A DNA stretch of 64,000 nt from M2408 sp040386975. GTDB lineage: Bacteria; Bacteroidota; Bacteroidia; Flavobacteriales_D; Crocinitomicaceae. Where the stretch lies: NCBI GenBank assembly GCA_040386975.1, contig JAZKEO010000002.1:184235-248234 (forward strand). The letters run 5' to 3'. The first letter of the stretch is position 1. Every line of letters begins with the position of its first letter. The notes under the pieces were generated by a model. The model saw only the letters and a program-made list of their open reading frames with translations. It did no database searches and had not been told where the DNA came from. Position numbers and translations under genes: made by a program. Positions 8,650 through 17,652 of this stretch are shown one piece after another.

Positions 8650-9059
8650 AAGCAAATCATCTGTCGCTGTTTCCATTTATGGGAAGAGAGGAAAGTCTGG
8701 GCAGTGTAGAGCAGCGTACTTCCTAACGGGAAGGATGTCAGCTTTAAAGTTGATGTACAGAAAGTGCCACAGAAAGGAAAACTACTTTCCGCTTTTTAGC
8801 GGATAGAAAAGGTGAAAAGGTGGGGTAAGAGCCCACCGTGCAGGCGGCAACGTGTGTAGCAAGGTAAACCTTACGCACTGAAAGACCATGTAAACTGGGG
8901 TTTGCCTGCATTGCCGAAAGGTATACAGGCATGAAGGACTGCTCGTCCGACTCAGAGGGTAGGTCGATTGATCCTAAGAGTGATTTTAGGACTAGAGAAA
9001 TGACAGATATTTAGGCTTCTTTAAGCCTAAAGAAACAGAACCCGGCTTATGATTTGCTT
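8650..9059 (+). ncRNA. rnpB: RNase P RNA, bacterial type
   Basis: The catalytic RNA that trims the 5' ends of pre-tRNAs. The hallmark GAGGAAAGTCTGGGC near 8687 (P4/CR-I side), the GACTGCTCGTCCGACT-type region near 8937 and the 3' signature ACAGAACCCGGCTTAT at 9035-9050 are all present. The ends close the P1 helix: AAGCAAATCAT (8650-8660) is perfectly complementary to ATGATTTGCTT (9049-9059). A T-rich tract follows immediately. A TAnnTTTG promoter element directly precedes it. The predicted length of about 410 nt is normal for a bacterial type A RNA. Confidence 0.95.
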
Positions 9060-9071
9060 TTTTTCTTTTTT
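9049..9071 (+). terminator. T-rich end of rnpB
   Basis: The 3' strand of the P1 helix runs straight into a T-rich tract (9058-9071), a plausible intrinsic termination site for rnpB. Confidence 0.5.
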
Positions 9072-9107
9072 AAAATCTAAAAATTCGTTTCTTGTGAGGA
9101 TTAATTT

Positions 9108-9115
9108 TATATTTG
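9108..9115 (+). promoter_or_regulatory. TAnnTTTG element upstream of the nuclease-like gene
   Basis: TATATTTG, 36 bases before the ATG at 9152, independent of rnpB. It indicates that the nuclease-like gene has its own promoter. Confidence 0.45.
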
Positions 9116-9151
9116 TGTAGAATCAATAGATTATAATGAAACAACATATTA

Positions 9152-10075
9152 ATGAAAGTAAATGACGGGAAATATTTTGAAAATTTAGTCAAACTACTTG
9201 AAAAAGCTATTGATCCTGATTCAATTGTCGAACACGATGTTGAAATACCAATTCTTAACTCACATAAAGGTGCAACAACACAATGTGATATAGTTATTAG
9301 AACTGGTAAAAAGCCTAGAGAAACAATCACAATTGTAGAAGTGCAGGATAGAACAAGTAAAATTAAACCTAACGACTTTCGAGGGTGGATACATAAACTC
9401 TCTATTATTGGCGCTCAGCATTTAATTTGTGTATCTCGACAAAAATTTCCAGAAAGTATTAAAGAACAGGCATCATTATCAGGAAATGTAATTAGATTAA
9501 TTACTTTGGCTGAAATGACGGATGATATTCCAATGTCACTTATGAAATCAAAATTTAAAATTTTTCATTTCAATGTTTTAAAGATTGAAAATTTACAACC
9601 CATTCTTTCTGAATTTGAACTTTTAAAATTTGGCCTCTCTGAAAACGATATTCTGAAAGAATTCACAATTTTTGATAATATATTTTCAGTAGATAAATCT
9701 AAAATGATATCGCTTTACTTTTTGTGTAATCAATTTGTCAAGGAAAAGGAGCTTATTAACTCAGGAAGTGAAAAGATAAAATTGGATTTAGATGAGTTTT
9801 TCATTTTAGCAAGTGGGCACTTTATAAAATTAGGACTTGAATTCGATTTCACATGGTCTTCTAAAGTAGAATATGTTCCGTTTACAATTCTTTCCTATCA
9901 ACAAGATCAATACGGTATTCTAGCATGGCTAATGGAAGGGAGTTATAAAGGTGAAAAAGGAACTGTATGGGTAAAAATTCCAATAACTAGAACTGGAGAT
10001 ATATTTCATATTCGACAAATTGAACACTCAATGCCTGTTAATTCTTCGCTTTCAATAGAGCTTAAAAGCGATTAA
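9152..10075 (+). CDS. Stand-alone PD-(D/E)XK nuclease-like protein
   Basis: 307 residues, cytoplasmic. The N-terminal third fits a restriction-endonuclease-like core: E10 in KYFENLVKLLEKA, D46 in TQCDIVIRTG and E63-V-Q65 in TITIVEVQDR. This is the E-x-Q variant of the D...ExK active site, known from some PD-(D/E)XK families. The C-terminal two thirds are not recognised and may bind DNA or another ligand. No methyltransferase or helicase gene is adjacent. It sits between rnpB and tatC with its own promoter, as a single inserted accessory gene would. A role in defence or DNA repair is inference. Confidence 0.65.
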   Translation: MKVNDGKYFENLVKLLEKAIDPDSIVEHDVEIPILNSHKGATTQCDIVIRTGKKPRETITIVEVQDRTSKIKPNDFRGWIHKLSIIGAQHLICVSRQKFPESIKEQASLSGNVIRLITLAEMTDDIPMSLMKSKFKIFHFNVLKIENLQPILSEFELLKFGLSENDILKEFTIFDNIFSVDKSKMISLYFLCNQFVKEKELINSGSEKIKLDLDEFFILASGHFIKLGLEFDFTWSSKVEYVPFTILSYQQDQYGILAWLMEGSYKGEKGTVWVKIPITRTGDIFHIRQIEHSMPVNSSLSIELKSD

Positions 10076-10143
10076 TTACGACAGACTAAAGTAATAAGCT
10101 TTGTTTTTAAATTAAATATCTTCTTGTTTTAAAAGACTTTGCT

Positions 10144-10151
10144 TACTTTTG
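10144..10151 (+). promoter_or_regulatory. tatC promoter element
   Basis: TACTTTTG matches TAnnTTTG and lies ten bases before the tatC ATG. Allowing for the usual distance to the transcription start, the leader would be only a few bases. Confidence 0.5.
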
Positions 10152-10161
10152 CAGTCGAATT

Positions 10162-10959
10162 ATGGAAGAAAGAAAGGAAATGTCTTTTTTGGATCATCTG
10201 GAAGAACTCAGATGGAGGTTAGTTAGAGCAGCGATTGTGATTGTTGTTTTGACTGTTGTGTTGTGGATTTTCCAAGAATGGATCATGGACAACATCTTTT
10301 TATCCATGAAAAATCCAAATTTTGTTTCTTTTCGATTTATGTGTCATTATTTCGGCATGTGTATTGAGGAAATTCCAGTGAAAATGCAGAGTACGACCAT
10401 GTCTGGTCAATTTTCTTACGCCCTGATGATGAGTATGATGGGTGGAGTTGTTTTAGCTTTTCCGTATCTTTTTTATCAAATTTGGTCTTTCGTAAAACCA
10501 GGACTTAAAGAAAAAGAAAAAGCAGTAGTTAAAGGCTTGGTTTTTTATGTGAGTCTATTGTTTTTCACAGGAATTGCATTTGGTTACTTCGTTGTTGCTC
10601 CGATGTGTGTACAGTTTTTTGGGGTTTATCAAATATCCAAAGACGTGGAAAATATCTTCACAATAAGTTCTTACATGAGTACAATTTTATCAACGGTATT
10701 TTATTCTGGTTTACTTTTTTTATTACCAGTTGTCATGTATTTATTCGCCAAATTGGGAATAATTACCCCTGTTTTTTTAAGAAAATACAGAAAACATGCG
10801 ATTGTTGGAGTCCTAATTCTTTCTGCAGTAATCACCCCACCAGATTTAATTAGTCAAGTAATTGTAGCGATTCCTATTGTTTTTTTATACGAATTAAGTA
10901 TATTTGTAGTTGTTGGAGTTGAAAGAAACCGAAACAAAACAAATGTTGCTAATTCATGA
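10162..10959 (+). CDS. tatC: Sec-independent protein translocase TatC
   Basis: 265 residues with six hydrophobic segments. Recognises twin-arginine signal peptides and forms the Tat export complex with TatA. The N-terminal MSFLDHLEELRWRLVRAA is the diagnostic TatC motif, and the later FPYLFYQIWSFVKPGLKEKE is the conserved loop with P and E. The gene ends in ATGA shared with the following DUF5686 gene, so the two are translated in tandem. No tatA is nearby. Confidence 0.95.
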   Translation: MEERKEMSFLDHLEELRWRLVRAAIVIVVLTVVLWIFQEWIMDNIFLSMKNPNFVSFRFMCHYFGMCIEEIPVKMQSTTMSGQFSYALMMSMMGGVVLAFPYLFYQIWSFVKPGLKEKEKAVVKGLVFYVSLLFFTGIAFGYFVVAPMCVQFFGVYQISKDVENIFTISSYMSTILSTVFYSGLLFLLPVVMYLFAKLGIITPVFLRKYRKHAIVGVLILSAVITPPDLISQVIVAIPIVFLYELSIFVVVGVERNRNKTNVANS

Positions 10960-13433
10960 TCCGTAAATTAATTTTCCTTTTATTTCTCAGCCTTAACTTA
11001 AGCATTTTTTCACAGCAAACGAAAGTTTATGGGAAAATTACGGATGCCACTACAGGTGAAGCTTTACCTTATATCAGAGTTAAATTTTTCGATTCTAAAA
11101 TTGGAACTATCTCAGATTCTGTAGGAAATTATGTCCTTGAAACCTATTATGCAACGGACAGCATTTTAGTTTCTTTTATTGGGTATAAACCAAAATCCAT
11201 TCGCATAAAAAAGGATATTTCGCAAGAAATAAACATCAAGTTAGAGGTTTTATTGACCGAAGTAAACGAAGTTGTTGTAAAAGCTCCCGACGAACTTCCA
11301 TCAACTCGTTTGCACAAGCGTGTTATCAAAAACAAACCGATCAACAACAAAGAGAAATTAGCTTCTTACGAGTATGAACTTTACAACAAAGTGCAACTTG
11401 ATGTCAATAACATTGGAGATAAATTTGCCAAAAATCCGATTGTAAAACGACTTGATTTAGTCATGTCATACCTCGATTCAGCTGAAAATGGAAAAAATTA
11501 TTTACCCGTTTTGTTGAGTGAATCCATTTCCAATTTTTATTTCAAAAACAATCCTAAAAAGAAACGGGAAGTTATCAAAGCTTCAAAAGTCACGGGAATA
11601 GACAATTTTCAAGTCAATCAGCTTATTGGAGATATGTATTTGGATATGAATATTTACGACAATAATATCAATCTTTTTCAGCGTTCATTTATAAGTCCCG
11701 TTTCAAATATCGCACGTACATTTTATAGATTTTATTTAGAAGATTCAACTTTTATTGGCAATCAATGGTGTTACAAATTGCGTTTTACTCCAAAAAGAAC
11801 GGGAGATATGACTTTCGAGGGTGAAATGTGGATTCACGACACAACTTACGCAGTTAAACGTATCAAAGCGACAATTTCTCCTTGGGCGAATATAAATTAC
11901 GTCCAAGATTTATATTTCGAACAAGAATTTGACCAAGTTGAAAAAGAGGTTTGGATGATGACCAAAGAAAGTATGATTGTGGATTTAAAAATCACAAAAA
12001 AATCAGCAATCTATGGTTTTTATGCCCGAAAATTATCTTCAAGAAAAGATTTCACGATAAACGAAAAAAGAGAAGACGAATTCTACAAAACAAATACGAC
12101 CGTTGAATACACCGATAGTGCTCAAATTCGCGATGAAAATTATTGGCTAACACATCGACACGAACCTTTGTCTATTCAAGAAAAAGGAATCGAAAATATG
12201 ATCGATTCACTTGAAAATACAACGATGTTCAAGTCACTTAAAAATTTAACTTATTTAGGTGCAACGGGCTATTATCCAGTTGGAATGTTTGAAATCGGAA
12301 GTATTTATGGTTTGGCGAGTTTCAATCCTGTTGAAAGTTTTAGAACTGGATTAGCATTGAGAACATCCAATAAATTTTCTCGAAGAATCGAATTAGCAGG
12401 GAAAACAGCTTATGGTTTTGGAGATGAAAAGTTTAAATATGGAGCTTCGGTTCGTATCAATGTTACCAAGAAAAAACGAGGGTTACTTACCACCTTTTAC
12501 AGCCTTGATATTGAGCAACTTGGACAATCTCCAACGGCAGCTTCGGTAGGTTCAACATTTAACACTTTATTTAGAACCGGACCTTTAGATAAATTAACTT
12601 TCGTTGAAAAAGCAGGAATTAATTTTGAAAAAGACGTTAAAAAAGATTTGATTTTATACGGCGGATTTGAGTGGAAAGAATACACACCTTTAGGTTTGGC
12701 AGTTTACGAAAGATATTCTGCGGATAGCGTTTTACAGCGCATTTCGAAAATTCAAAGTTCAGAGTTTATTGCCCGTATTCGTTGGACAAAAGACGAAGAA
12801 TTTATTTCTGGAGCTTTTGATAGAAGTACTTTACGTTCAAAATACCCAATATTTTCACTACAAGGAATTTTTGGTGTAAAAGGTGTATTTGGTAGTGATT
12901 ATTCGTATCAGAAAATTGAATTTCAAATGAGTCACAATAGAAATGTTGGTGTTTTCGGTTATTTAAAATATGGAATAAATGCAGGTTATGTTTTTGGAAC
13001 TGTTGCTTATCCATTTTTAAAAGTTCACGAAGGAAATCAGTCTTATTGGTTGTTAACGAGTGCTTTCAATAAATTGAATTTCTTCGAGTTTATTTCTGAT
13101 AAATACATAGGTGGAAATGTTGAACAACATTGGGAAGGTTTGTTTTTTGACCGTCTTCCTTTAATCAAAAAATTAAAGTGGCGTTTGGTTACATCAGGAA
13201 GAATTACTTACGGTGCAATCAGTCAAAAACATGCAACTGAGATGATTTTACCTAATTTCACGCGAACTTTTGGTAAAGTCCCTTACGCAGAAGCAGCAGT
13301 TGGAATTGAAAATATTTTTAAAGTTGGACGAATAGATTTGGTTTGGCGTTTGACGCATTTAGATGGAGTTTTACCAACTGATAAAAAAATAAACCCATTG
13401 GGAATTAGAGCACGTTGGGCTTTTATTTTTTAG
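10956..13433 (+). CDS. DUF5686 outer-membrane protein with carboxypeptidase-regulatory-like domain
   Basis: 825 residues. A signal peptide (about residues 1-20) is followed by a CarboxypepD_reg-like beta-sandwich at about residues 22-100 (KVYGKITDATTGEALPYIRV, then FIGYKPKSI). The rest is a long beta-rich region typical of the DUF5686 family, which is thought to form an outer-membrane barrel. The C-terminus ends in aromatic F-I-F, as barrels do. Function is unknown. The gene overlaps tatC by four bases (ATGA), a coupling that suggests joint expression but not necessarily a shared pathway. Confidence 0.85.
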   Translation: MIRKLIFLLFLSLNLSIFSQQTKVYGKITDATTGEALPYIRVKFFDSKIGTISDSVGNYVLETYYATDSILVSFIGYKPKSIRIKKDISQEINIKLEVLLTEVNEVVVKAPDELPSTRLHKRVIKNKPINNKEKLASYEYELYNKVQLDVNNIGDKFAKNPIVKRLDLVMSYLDSAENGKNYLPVLLSESISNFYFKNNPKKKREVIKASKVTGIDNFQVNQLIGDMYLDMNIYDNNINLFQRSFISPVSNIARTFYRFYLEDSTFIGNQWCYKLRFTPKRTGDMTFEGEMWIHDTTYAVKRIKATISPWANINYVQDLYFEQEFDQVEKEVWMMTKESMIVDLKITKKSAIYGFYARKLSSRKDFTINEKREDEFYKTNTTVEYTDSAQIRDENYWLTHRHEPLSIQEKGIENMIDSLENTTMFKSLKNLTYLGATGYYPVGMFEIGSIYGLASFNPVESFRTGLALRTSNKFSRRIELAGKTAYGFGDEKFKYGASVRINVTKKKRGLLTTFYSLDIEQLGQSPTAASVGSTFNTLFRTGPLDKLTFVEKAGINFEKDVKKDLILYGGFEWKEYTPLGLAVYERYSADSVLQRISKIQSSEFIARIRWTKDEEFISGAFDRSTLRSKYPIFSLQGIFGVKGVFGSDYSYQKIEFQMSHNRNVGVFGYLKYGINAGYVFGTVAYPFLKVHEGNQSYWLLTSAFNKLNFFEFISDKYIGGNVEQHWEGLFFDRLPLIKKLKWRLVTSGRITYGAISQKHATEMILPNFTRTFGKVPYAEAAVGIENIFKVGRIDLVWRLTHLDGVLPTDKKINPLGIRARWAFIF

Positions 13434-13475
13434 TTTTAACTTCTATCTTAAAACATTAATTTGAAATAATTTTCC

Positions 13476-13530
13476 ACCACTTAGAAACTTAGAAAATTTA
13501 GAACTTCTGTTTTCTCAGTTTCTAAGTGGT
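13476..13530 (+). terminator. 14-bp hairpin between the tatC operon and lptB
   Basis: ACCACTTAGAAACT (13476-13489) pairs perfectly with AGTTTCTAAGTGGT (13517-13530) across a 27-base loop. The second arm is repeated at 923-936. The position, 43 bases after the DUF5686 gene and before the lptB promoter, suits a terminator, but it also belongs to a dispersed repeat family. Confidence 0.5.
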
Positions 13531-13571
13531 AAAAGAAAAAAGCTAATACTTTCTGTTTTCCTAATAAAAAC

Positions 13572-13579
13572 TATATTTG
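13572..13579 (+). promoter_or_regulatory. lptB promoter element, four bases before the start codon
   Basis: TATATTTG, a full TAnnTTTG match. The last G is followed by only four bases before the ATG at 13584, so transcription probably starts at or next to the start codon. Confidence 0.6.
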
Positions 13580-13583
13580 TACA

Positions 13584-14318
13584 ATGAAACTTCACACACA
13601 CGACATAAAAAAATCTTACAAGGGAAGACCTGTTGTAAAAGGCGTTACTGTTGAAGTTAGTCAAGGAGAAATTATTGGTTTACTTGGCCCGAATGGAGCA
13701 GGAAAAACAACTTCTTTCTATATGATGGTTGGCTTGGTGAAACCAGACGCAGGTTCCGTTTTTTTGGATGATTTGAATATCACTAATTTACCGATGTACA
13801 AACGAGCTCAACTTGGTTTGGGTTATTTGCCACAAGAAGTTTCAGTTTTCAGGAAATTGAGCGTTGAAGATAATATTTTGTCAATTCTTGAAATGACTGA
13901 TTTAACAAAGATTCAACGTAAAGAACGTATGGAGCAATTGTTGGAAGAATTTCACTTGACACATGTAAGAAAAAACTTAGGAAACCGTCTTTCTGGTGGA
14001 GAAAAACGTCGTACAGAAATTGCTCGAGCTTTGGCTACAGACCCAAAATTTGTCTTATTGGATGAGCCTTTTGCAGGAGTTGATCCAATTGCAGTGGAAG
14101 ATATTCAAAGCATTGTTTCAGATTTAAGAAAACGAAATATCGGAATTTTAATTACTGATCACAATGTGCAAGAAACACTTTCAATTACTGATAGAGCGTA
14201 TTTGTTGTTTGAAGGAAGTATTTTAAAGTCAGGAACAGCGGAAGAATTAGCTGCAGATGAACAAGTTCGAAAAGTGTATTTAGGTCAGAATTTTGAGCTT
14301 AGAAAGAAAAATGTGTAA
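13584..14318 (+). CDS. lptB: LPS export ABC transporter ATP-binding protein LptB
   Basis: 244 residues. The cytoplasmic ATPase of the Lpt machine that moves lipopolysaccharide from inner to outer membrane. Walker A is G35-PNGAGKT (35-42), the ABC signature LSGGEKRRTEIARAL starts at 135, Walker B is FVLLDEP with E160, and the switch H is at 192 in TDHNV. The LptB-type segment PMYKRAQLGLGYLPQE is present. The permease genes lptFG are not next to it, which is usual in Bacteroidota. Single-gene unit with a promoter element that implies a leaderless transcript. Confidence 0.92.
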   Translation: MKLHTHDIKKSYKGRPVVKGVTVEVSQGEIIGLLGPNGAGKTTSFYMMVGLVKPDAGSVFLDDLNITNLPMYKRAQLGLGYLPQEVSVFRKLSVEDNILSILEMTDLTKIQRKERMEQLLEEFHLTHVRKNLGNRLSGGEKRRTEIARALATDPKFVLLDEPFAGVDPIAVEDIQSIVSDLRKRNIGILITDHNVQETLSITDRAYLLFEGSILKSGTAEELAADEQVRKVYLGQNFELRKKNV

Positions 14319-14369
14319 TTCTTATAATTTTTCACATTTCCTGTCTTATCTTAAATCCAACAATCTCGC

Positions 14370-15341
14370 TTAAATTCTAAACTCCTTCAAAACAGCAGCA
14401 AGTTGAGGTGTGAATATTGTATTTAGCTTTGAAAATTCATCCAAATAATGGCCTTGTCCAGTAGAACTATTTTTTAAATAGATTGTAATATATTTTTTAT
14501 CCACAAGGACTTTAAATCCCTTTTCATTTAAAATCAGTGCTGTTTGTGTAACTTCGGATTCATAATCATTTGCCAGTTTTTCAAATTGATCATAAAGCAA
14601 GGTAAATGCCTCTCTCAATCCAGTATTTGCCATAATTTTCTTATATTGTTCAGGGTATTTCGCTTTTGAATATTCGAGGTACCATGCCATTAAAATTCTA
14701 AATTCATAAAATGCTGCTACATTACCTCCAATTTGAGGTAGATATTTTTCTGTCCATGGATTAGGACTGGAATATCCATATGTTGCTTCATACCATGGTT
14801 TCAAATTGAATAAGACTAAACTTCCTTGATAATAAGCGGAAAATTCATCCAATAAACCGTAAATTCCGTCAGTTTGAGAAGCAAGATTATATTCCCTCTT
14901 ACCAACATATGTATTATACCTTTGAATTTTTTTCTGCAAGCTGTCAGGAATTACTTTATCTAATTTATGAGAATTATACACTTCCGTTTTTTCGACAGCT
15001 ATCATTTTTTGAGGATTTACAAAATAGCCTTGTAATAAACCTTGTTTTCTAGCAATATCTAAATTAAAGCCATGAGTTGCTTCATGTACAACTGTTTCTA
15101 AATTATAAATTATTCGACTCGTATCGTTTGTTGAATTGGGACCGAAGGATGCCCAATACTCACTTCTAGAAACATTACTGAGAATGTAATATGCATCCGT
15201 ACAATATGTTTTACATGTATTCAAATATAAATCCCATTTCGGATTTGCCTTTTTTTCCCCTGTCGAATTTATCTTTTGAGAATAGTCGATCGAGGTGAGG
15301 CTGATGAAATAAAAAACTAAAATAGTGTAGATCGTTTTCAT
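14370..15341 (-). CDS. Secreted HExxH protein, putative gluzincin metallopeptidase
   Basis: 323 residues with a signal peptide (first 20 or so residues, ending IDYSQ). The sequence VVHEATH gives a zinc-binding HExxH, and YGLLDEFSAYYQGS about 80 residues later offers a glutamate as third ligand, the layout of gluzincin peptidases. Two cysteines near the mature N-terminus (NTCKTYCTD) may form a disulfide. No known family is recognised beyond this. It follows batB on the same strand after 136 bases and has no clear promoter. Likely periplasmic or secreted; substrate unknown. Confidence 0.6.
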   Translation of the reverse strand: MKTIYTILVFYFISLTSIDYSQKINSTGEKKANPKWDLYLNTCKTYCTDAYYILSNVSRSEYWASFGPNSTNDTSRIIYNLETVVHEATHGFNLDIARKQGLLQGYFVNPQKMIAVEKTEVYNSHKLDKVIPDSLQKKIQRYNTYVGKREYNLASQTDGIYGLLDEFSAYYQGSLVLFNLKPWYEATYGYSSPNPWTEKYLPQIGGNVAAFYEFRILMAWYLEYSKAKYPEQYKKIMANTGLREAFTLLYDQFEKLANDYESEVTQTALILNEKGFKVLVDKKYITIYLKNSSTGQGHYLDEFSKLNTIFTPQLAAVLKEFRI

Positions 15342-15477
15342 GCTATTAGAATTATTGATTTGAAAAATATTTTTATAAAATTACCATTATTTTAATACAT
15401 GCACGATACGGTAAATATCGTATTTTATTCCTTTAACAAGAAAAGATACTTCTCGTAAAAAAGATGAAGTAAGATTT

Positions 15478-16623
15478 TTACTTTCTCTTCAAAAAAATTC
15501 CTTGTTTTAAAAAAGCAAATATCAACCACGAAATTAGAGCGAAAAACAAAGGAATTTGATACCAATTTTCTTTGATATCTAATTCAATCGAATCAACTTT
15601 GGTGCGTTTTAATTGACTAAATTTATCTAACACATTTGATAAATCGGGATAAGGAGAAGCACTGATTAAAGAAAAACCACCTGACTTTTGAGCAAGTTCA
15701 TGAATGAAATTTTCGTTCATACGGGAAACAACTTTTGAACCTCTGGCATCCGTTTTATAACCTAATTCAGGTTTGTAAGGATCGTTTGGTACAAAGCCAC
15801 CACTTTTTGTTCCGATTCCTAAAACTGCTAACATGATGTTATCTGTTTTTAGAGCTTCAATCGGTGCATCAATTCCTCCTTCGTGATTTTCACCATCTGT
15901 TACTAATAAAATTGCTTTACTCGTTTTCTCTTTGGAAAACATTTGTTTCGAAATTTCCAATGCCGCAGCGACATTTGTTCCTTGATTTGAAACCATGTTT
16001 GTTTCAATTTCATTGATATACATTTTCGCTGCTTCATAATCAGCTGTTATCGGTAATTGTAAATAAGCACCACCGGCAAAAATCGAAATACCAATTTTTT
16101 CTCCGTGTAGATTATTCATCAATTGAATCATGGCTCTTTTTACAATTTCCAAACGAGAAGTTTGACTTTCAATATCTCTTGTATTCATTGAATTAGAAAC
16201 GTCAATTGATAAAACCAATTCCATCGTTTCTAAAGTTCCTGAAACTTTTTTCGTTCCAAAAACTGGCTGAGCCATCGTAATTATTGTAAAAACTAAGGCA
16301 TTTCTGAAAAAGAAAAAGGTAAGGAAAAAACGTGTTGAATTAATTGGTTTAATAATTGATTTTAAGGTGTTTATACTTCCAAGTTGAGCTAATTTTTTGT
16401 TTTTCCAATAAATAAACCAAATTACGGAGATAATTAAAGGAATTAAAAGTGCTAAATAATTCAATTTTTCTTCAAATTTGAATCCCAATTGACCTTTGTT
16501 AAAAGTAGAAGAAAAATATCCTAAAGAAAATAAAATTCCAGCAAAAACAATCCAAAAAGCTATTTCCCAGAATAGTATTCCAGCAATAATGCGATTTGTT
16601 TTATATGAAAATCTATTCTCCAT
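15478..16623 (-). CDS. batB: BatB-like VWA-domain membrane protein
   Basis: 381 residues. Two N-terminal membrane segments, a von Willebrand factor A domain, and a C-terminal membrane helix before the basic end. The metal-ion-dependent adhesion site is complete: D-V-S-N-S in LSIDVSNSMNTRD, T in NQGTNVAAA and D in LLVTDGENHEGG. The VWA domain would face the periplasm. It starts directly after the batA stop codon, so the genes are co-transcribed. Bat proteins are linked to aerotolerance and envelope stress in Bacteroidota, but their mechanism is unclear. Confidence 0.88.
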   Translation of the reverse strand: MENRFSYKTNRIIAGILFWEIAFWIVFAGILFSLGYFSSTFNKGQLGFKFEEKLNYLALLIPLIISVIWFIYWKNKKLAQLGSINTLKSIIKPINSTRFFLTFFFFRNALVFTIITMAQPVFGTKKVSGTLETMELVLSIDVSNSMNTRDIESQTSRLEIVKRAMIQLMNNLHGEKIGISIFAGGAYLQLPITADYEAAKMYINEIETNMVSNQGTNVAAALEISKQMFSKEKTSKAILLVTDGENHEGGIDAPIEALKTDNIMLAVLGIGTKSGGFVPNDPYKPELGYKTDARGSKVVSRMNENFIHELAQKSGGFSLISASPYPDLSNVLDKFSQLKRTKVDSIELDIKENWYQIPLFFALISWLIFAFLKQGIFLKRK

Positions 16624-17652
16624 TCAATTATTCTTAAAATAAAATGTTTGTGTAGCAAAAACCAAAACCATAAATAAAACCGCCCAATTTAAAAAAGGCA
16701 AAGGTCGAATTGGTGGTTCAGATTTAAAATCGGCGTCTTTAATCTTCCGTTTTTCTAATTTTTCAATTTCTTTATAAATTGTTCGCAAACTTTCTTCATT
16801 TGTCGCCCTAAAATATTTTCCTCCTGTGATGGCTGCAATTTTATTTAAAGAGATTTCATCAATTTCTACTGGCGTATCCACGTATTGAACTCCAAATGGC
16901 GTGAACATCGGCATGGGTGCATTTCCCATAGAACCAACACCAATGGTATAAACGCGAATATTTTTAGCTTTTGCTAATTGAGCGGCATTTTCTGGTGAAA
17001 GTTCACCTTGATTGTTCATGCCATCAGTCAATAAAATAATTACTTTTGACGGTAAACTATCGTTTCTCAAACGAGTAACGGCAGTTCCCAAACCTGTTCC
17101 GATAGCCGTTCCACCCTCCAAAGCTCCTGGCTGTAATTGATCAATTTGCGTTTTTAAAATATTGTAATCCAATGTCGATGGACAGGCAGTATAAGCTTCA
17201 CCTTCGTAAACGACTAAACCAATTCGATCGCCTCGTCTTCCATCAATAAATTCTTTTGCTACTTTTTTTGAAGCTTCCAAACGATTTGGTTCAAAATCTC
17301 TAGCTAACATGGAAACTGAAATATCCATAGCGATTACAATGTCGATTCCATTTTTATAATTCTCGTCAAAATCATCGTAGCCAGACCAATGAAAAGGGCG
17401 AGCAAAAGCAACAATCAAAAGTGATAAAATGATTCCATAAGTTAAAATGATTGACCAACGCAGGTATTTTACCCAATTTTGACCTAAGTTTTTTTGCTCA
17501 TTAGCTGTTCGAGAAAACTTAATTTCCCCACCTTGATTTCGCTCAAAATAAAACAACCACCAAATCACAGCAGGAACCAAAGCCAATAGCCAAAGCCAAT
17601 GCGGAGAGAGAAATTCATACTCCCAAAGTGCTATGTTCCAATCGTTAAACAT
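16624..17652 (-). CDS. batA: BatA-like VWA-domain membrane protein
   Basis: 342 residues. Two N-terminal hydrophobic segments (SPHWLWLLALVPAVIWWLF and the YGIILSLLIVAF stretch), a VWA domain with MIDAS residues in AMDISVSMLARD, GGTAIGTGLG and LLTDGMNNQGE, and a last membrane helix. It overlaps the BatD-like gene by eight bases and abuts batB, so it is part of the tight operon DUF58-BatD-like-batA-batB. Interacts in other species with MoxR ATPases and BatB; that is family knowledge, not seen here. Confidence 0.9.
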   Translation of the reverse strand: MFNDWNIALWEYEFLSPHWLWLLALVPAVIWWLFYFERNQGGEIKFSRTANEQKNLGQNWVKYLRWSIILTYGIILSLLIVAFARPFHWSGYDDFDENYKNGIDIVIAMDISVSMLARDFEPNRLEASKKVAKEFIDGRRGDRIGLVVYEGEAYTACPSTLDYNILKTQIDQLQPGALEGGTAIGTGLGTAVTRLRNDSLPSKVIILLTDGMNNQGELSPENAAQLAKAKNIRVYTIGVGSMGNAPMPMFTPFGVQYVDTPVEIDEISLNKIAAITGGKYFRATNEESLRTIYKEIEKLEKRKIKDADFKSEPPIRPLPFLNWAVLFMVLVFATQTFYFKNN

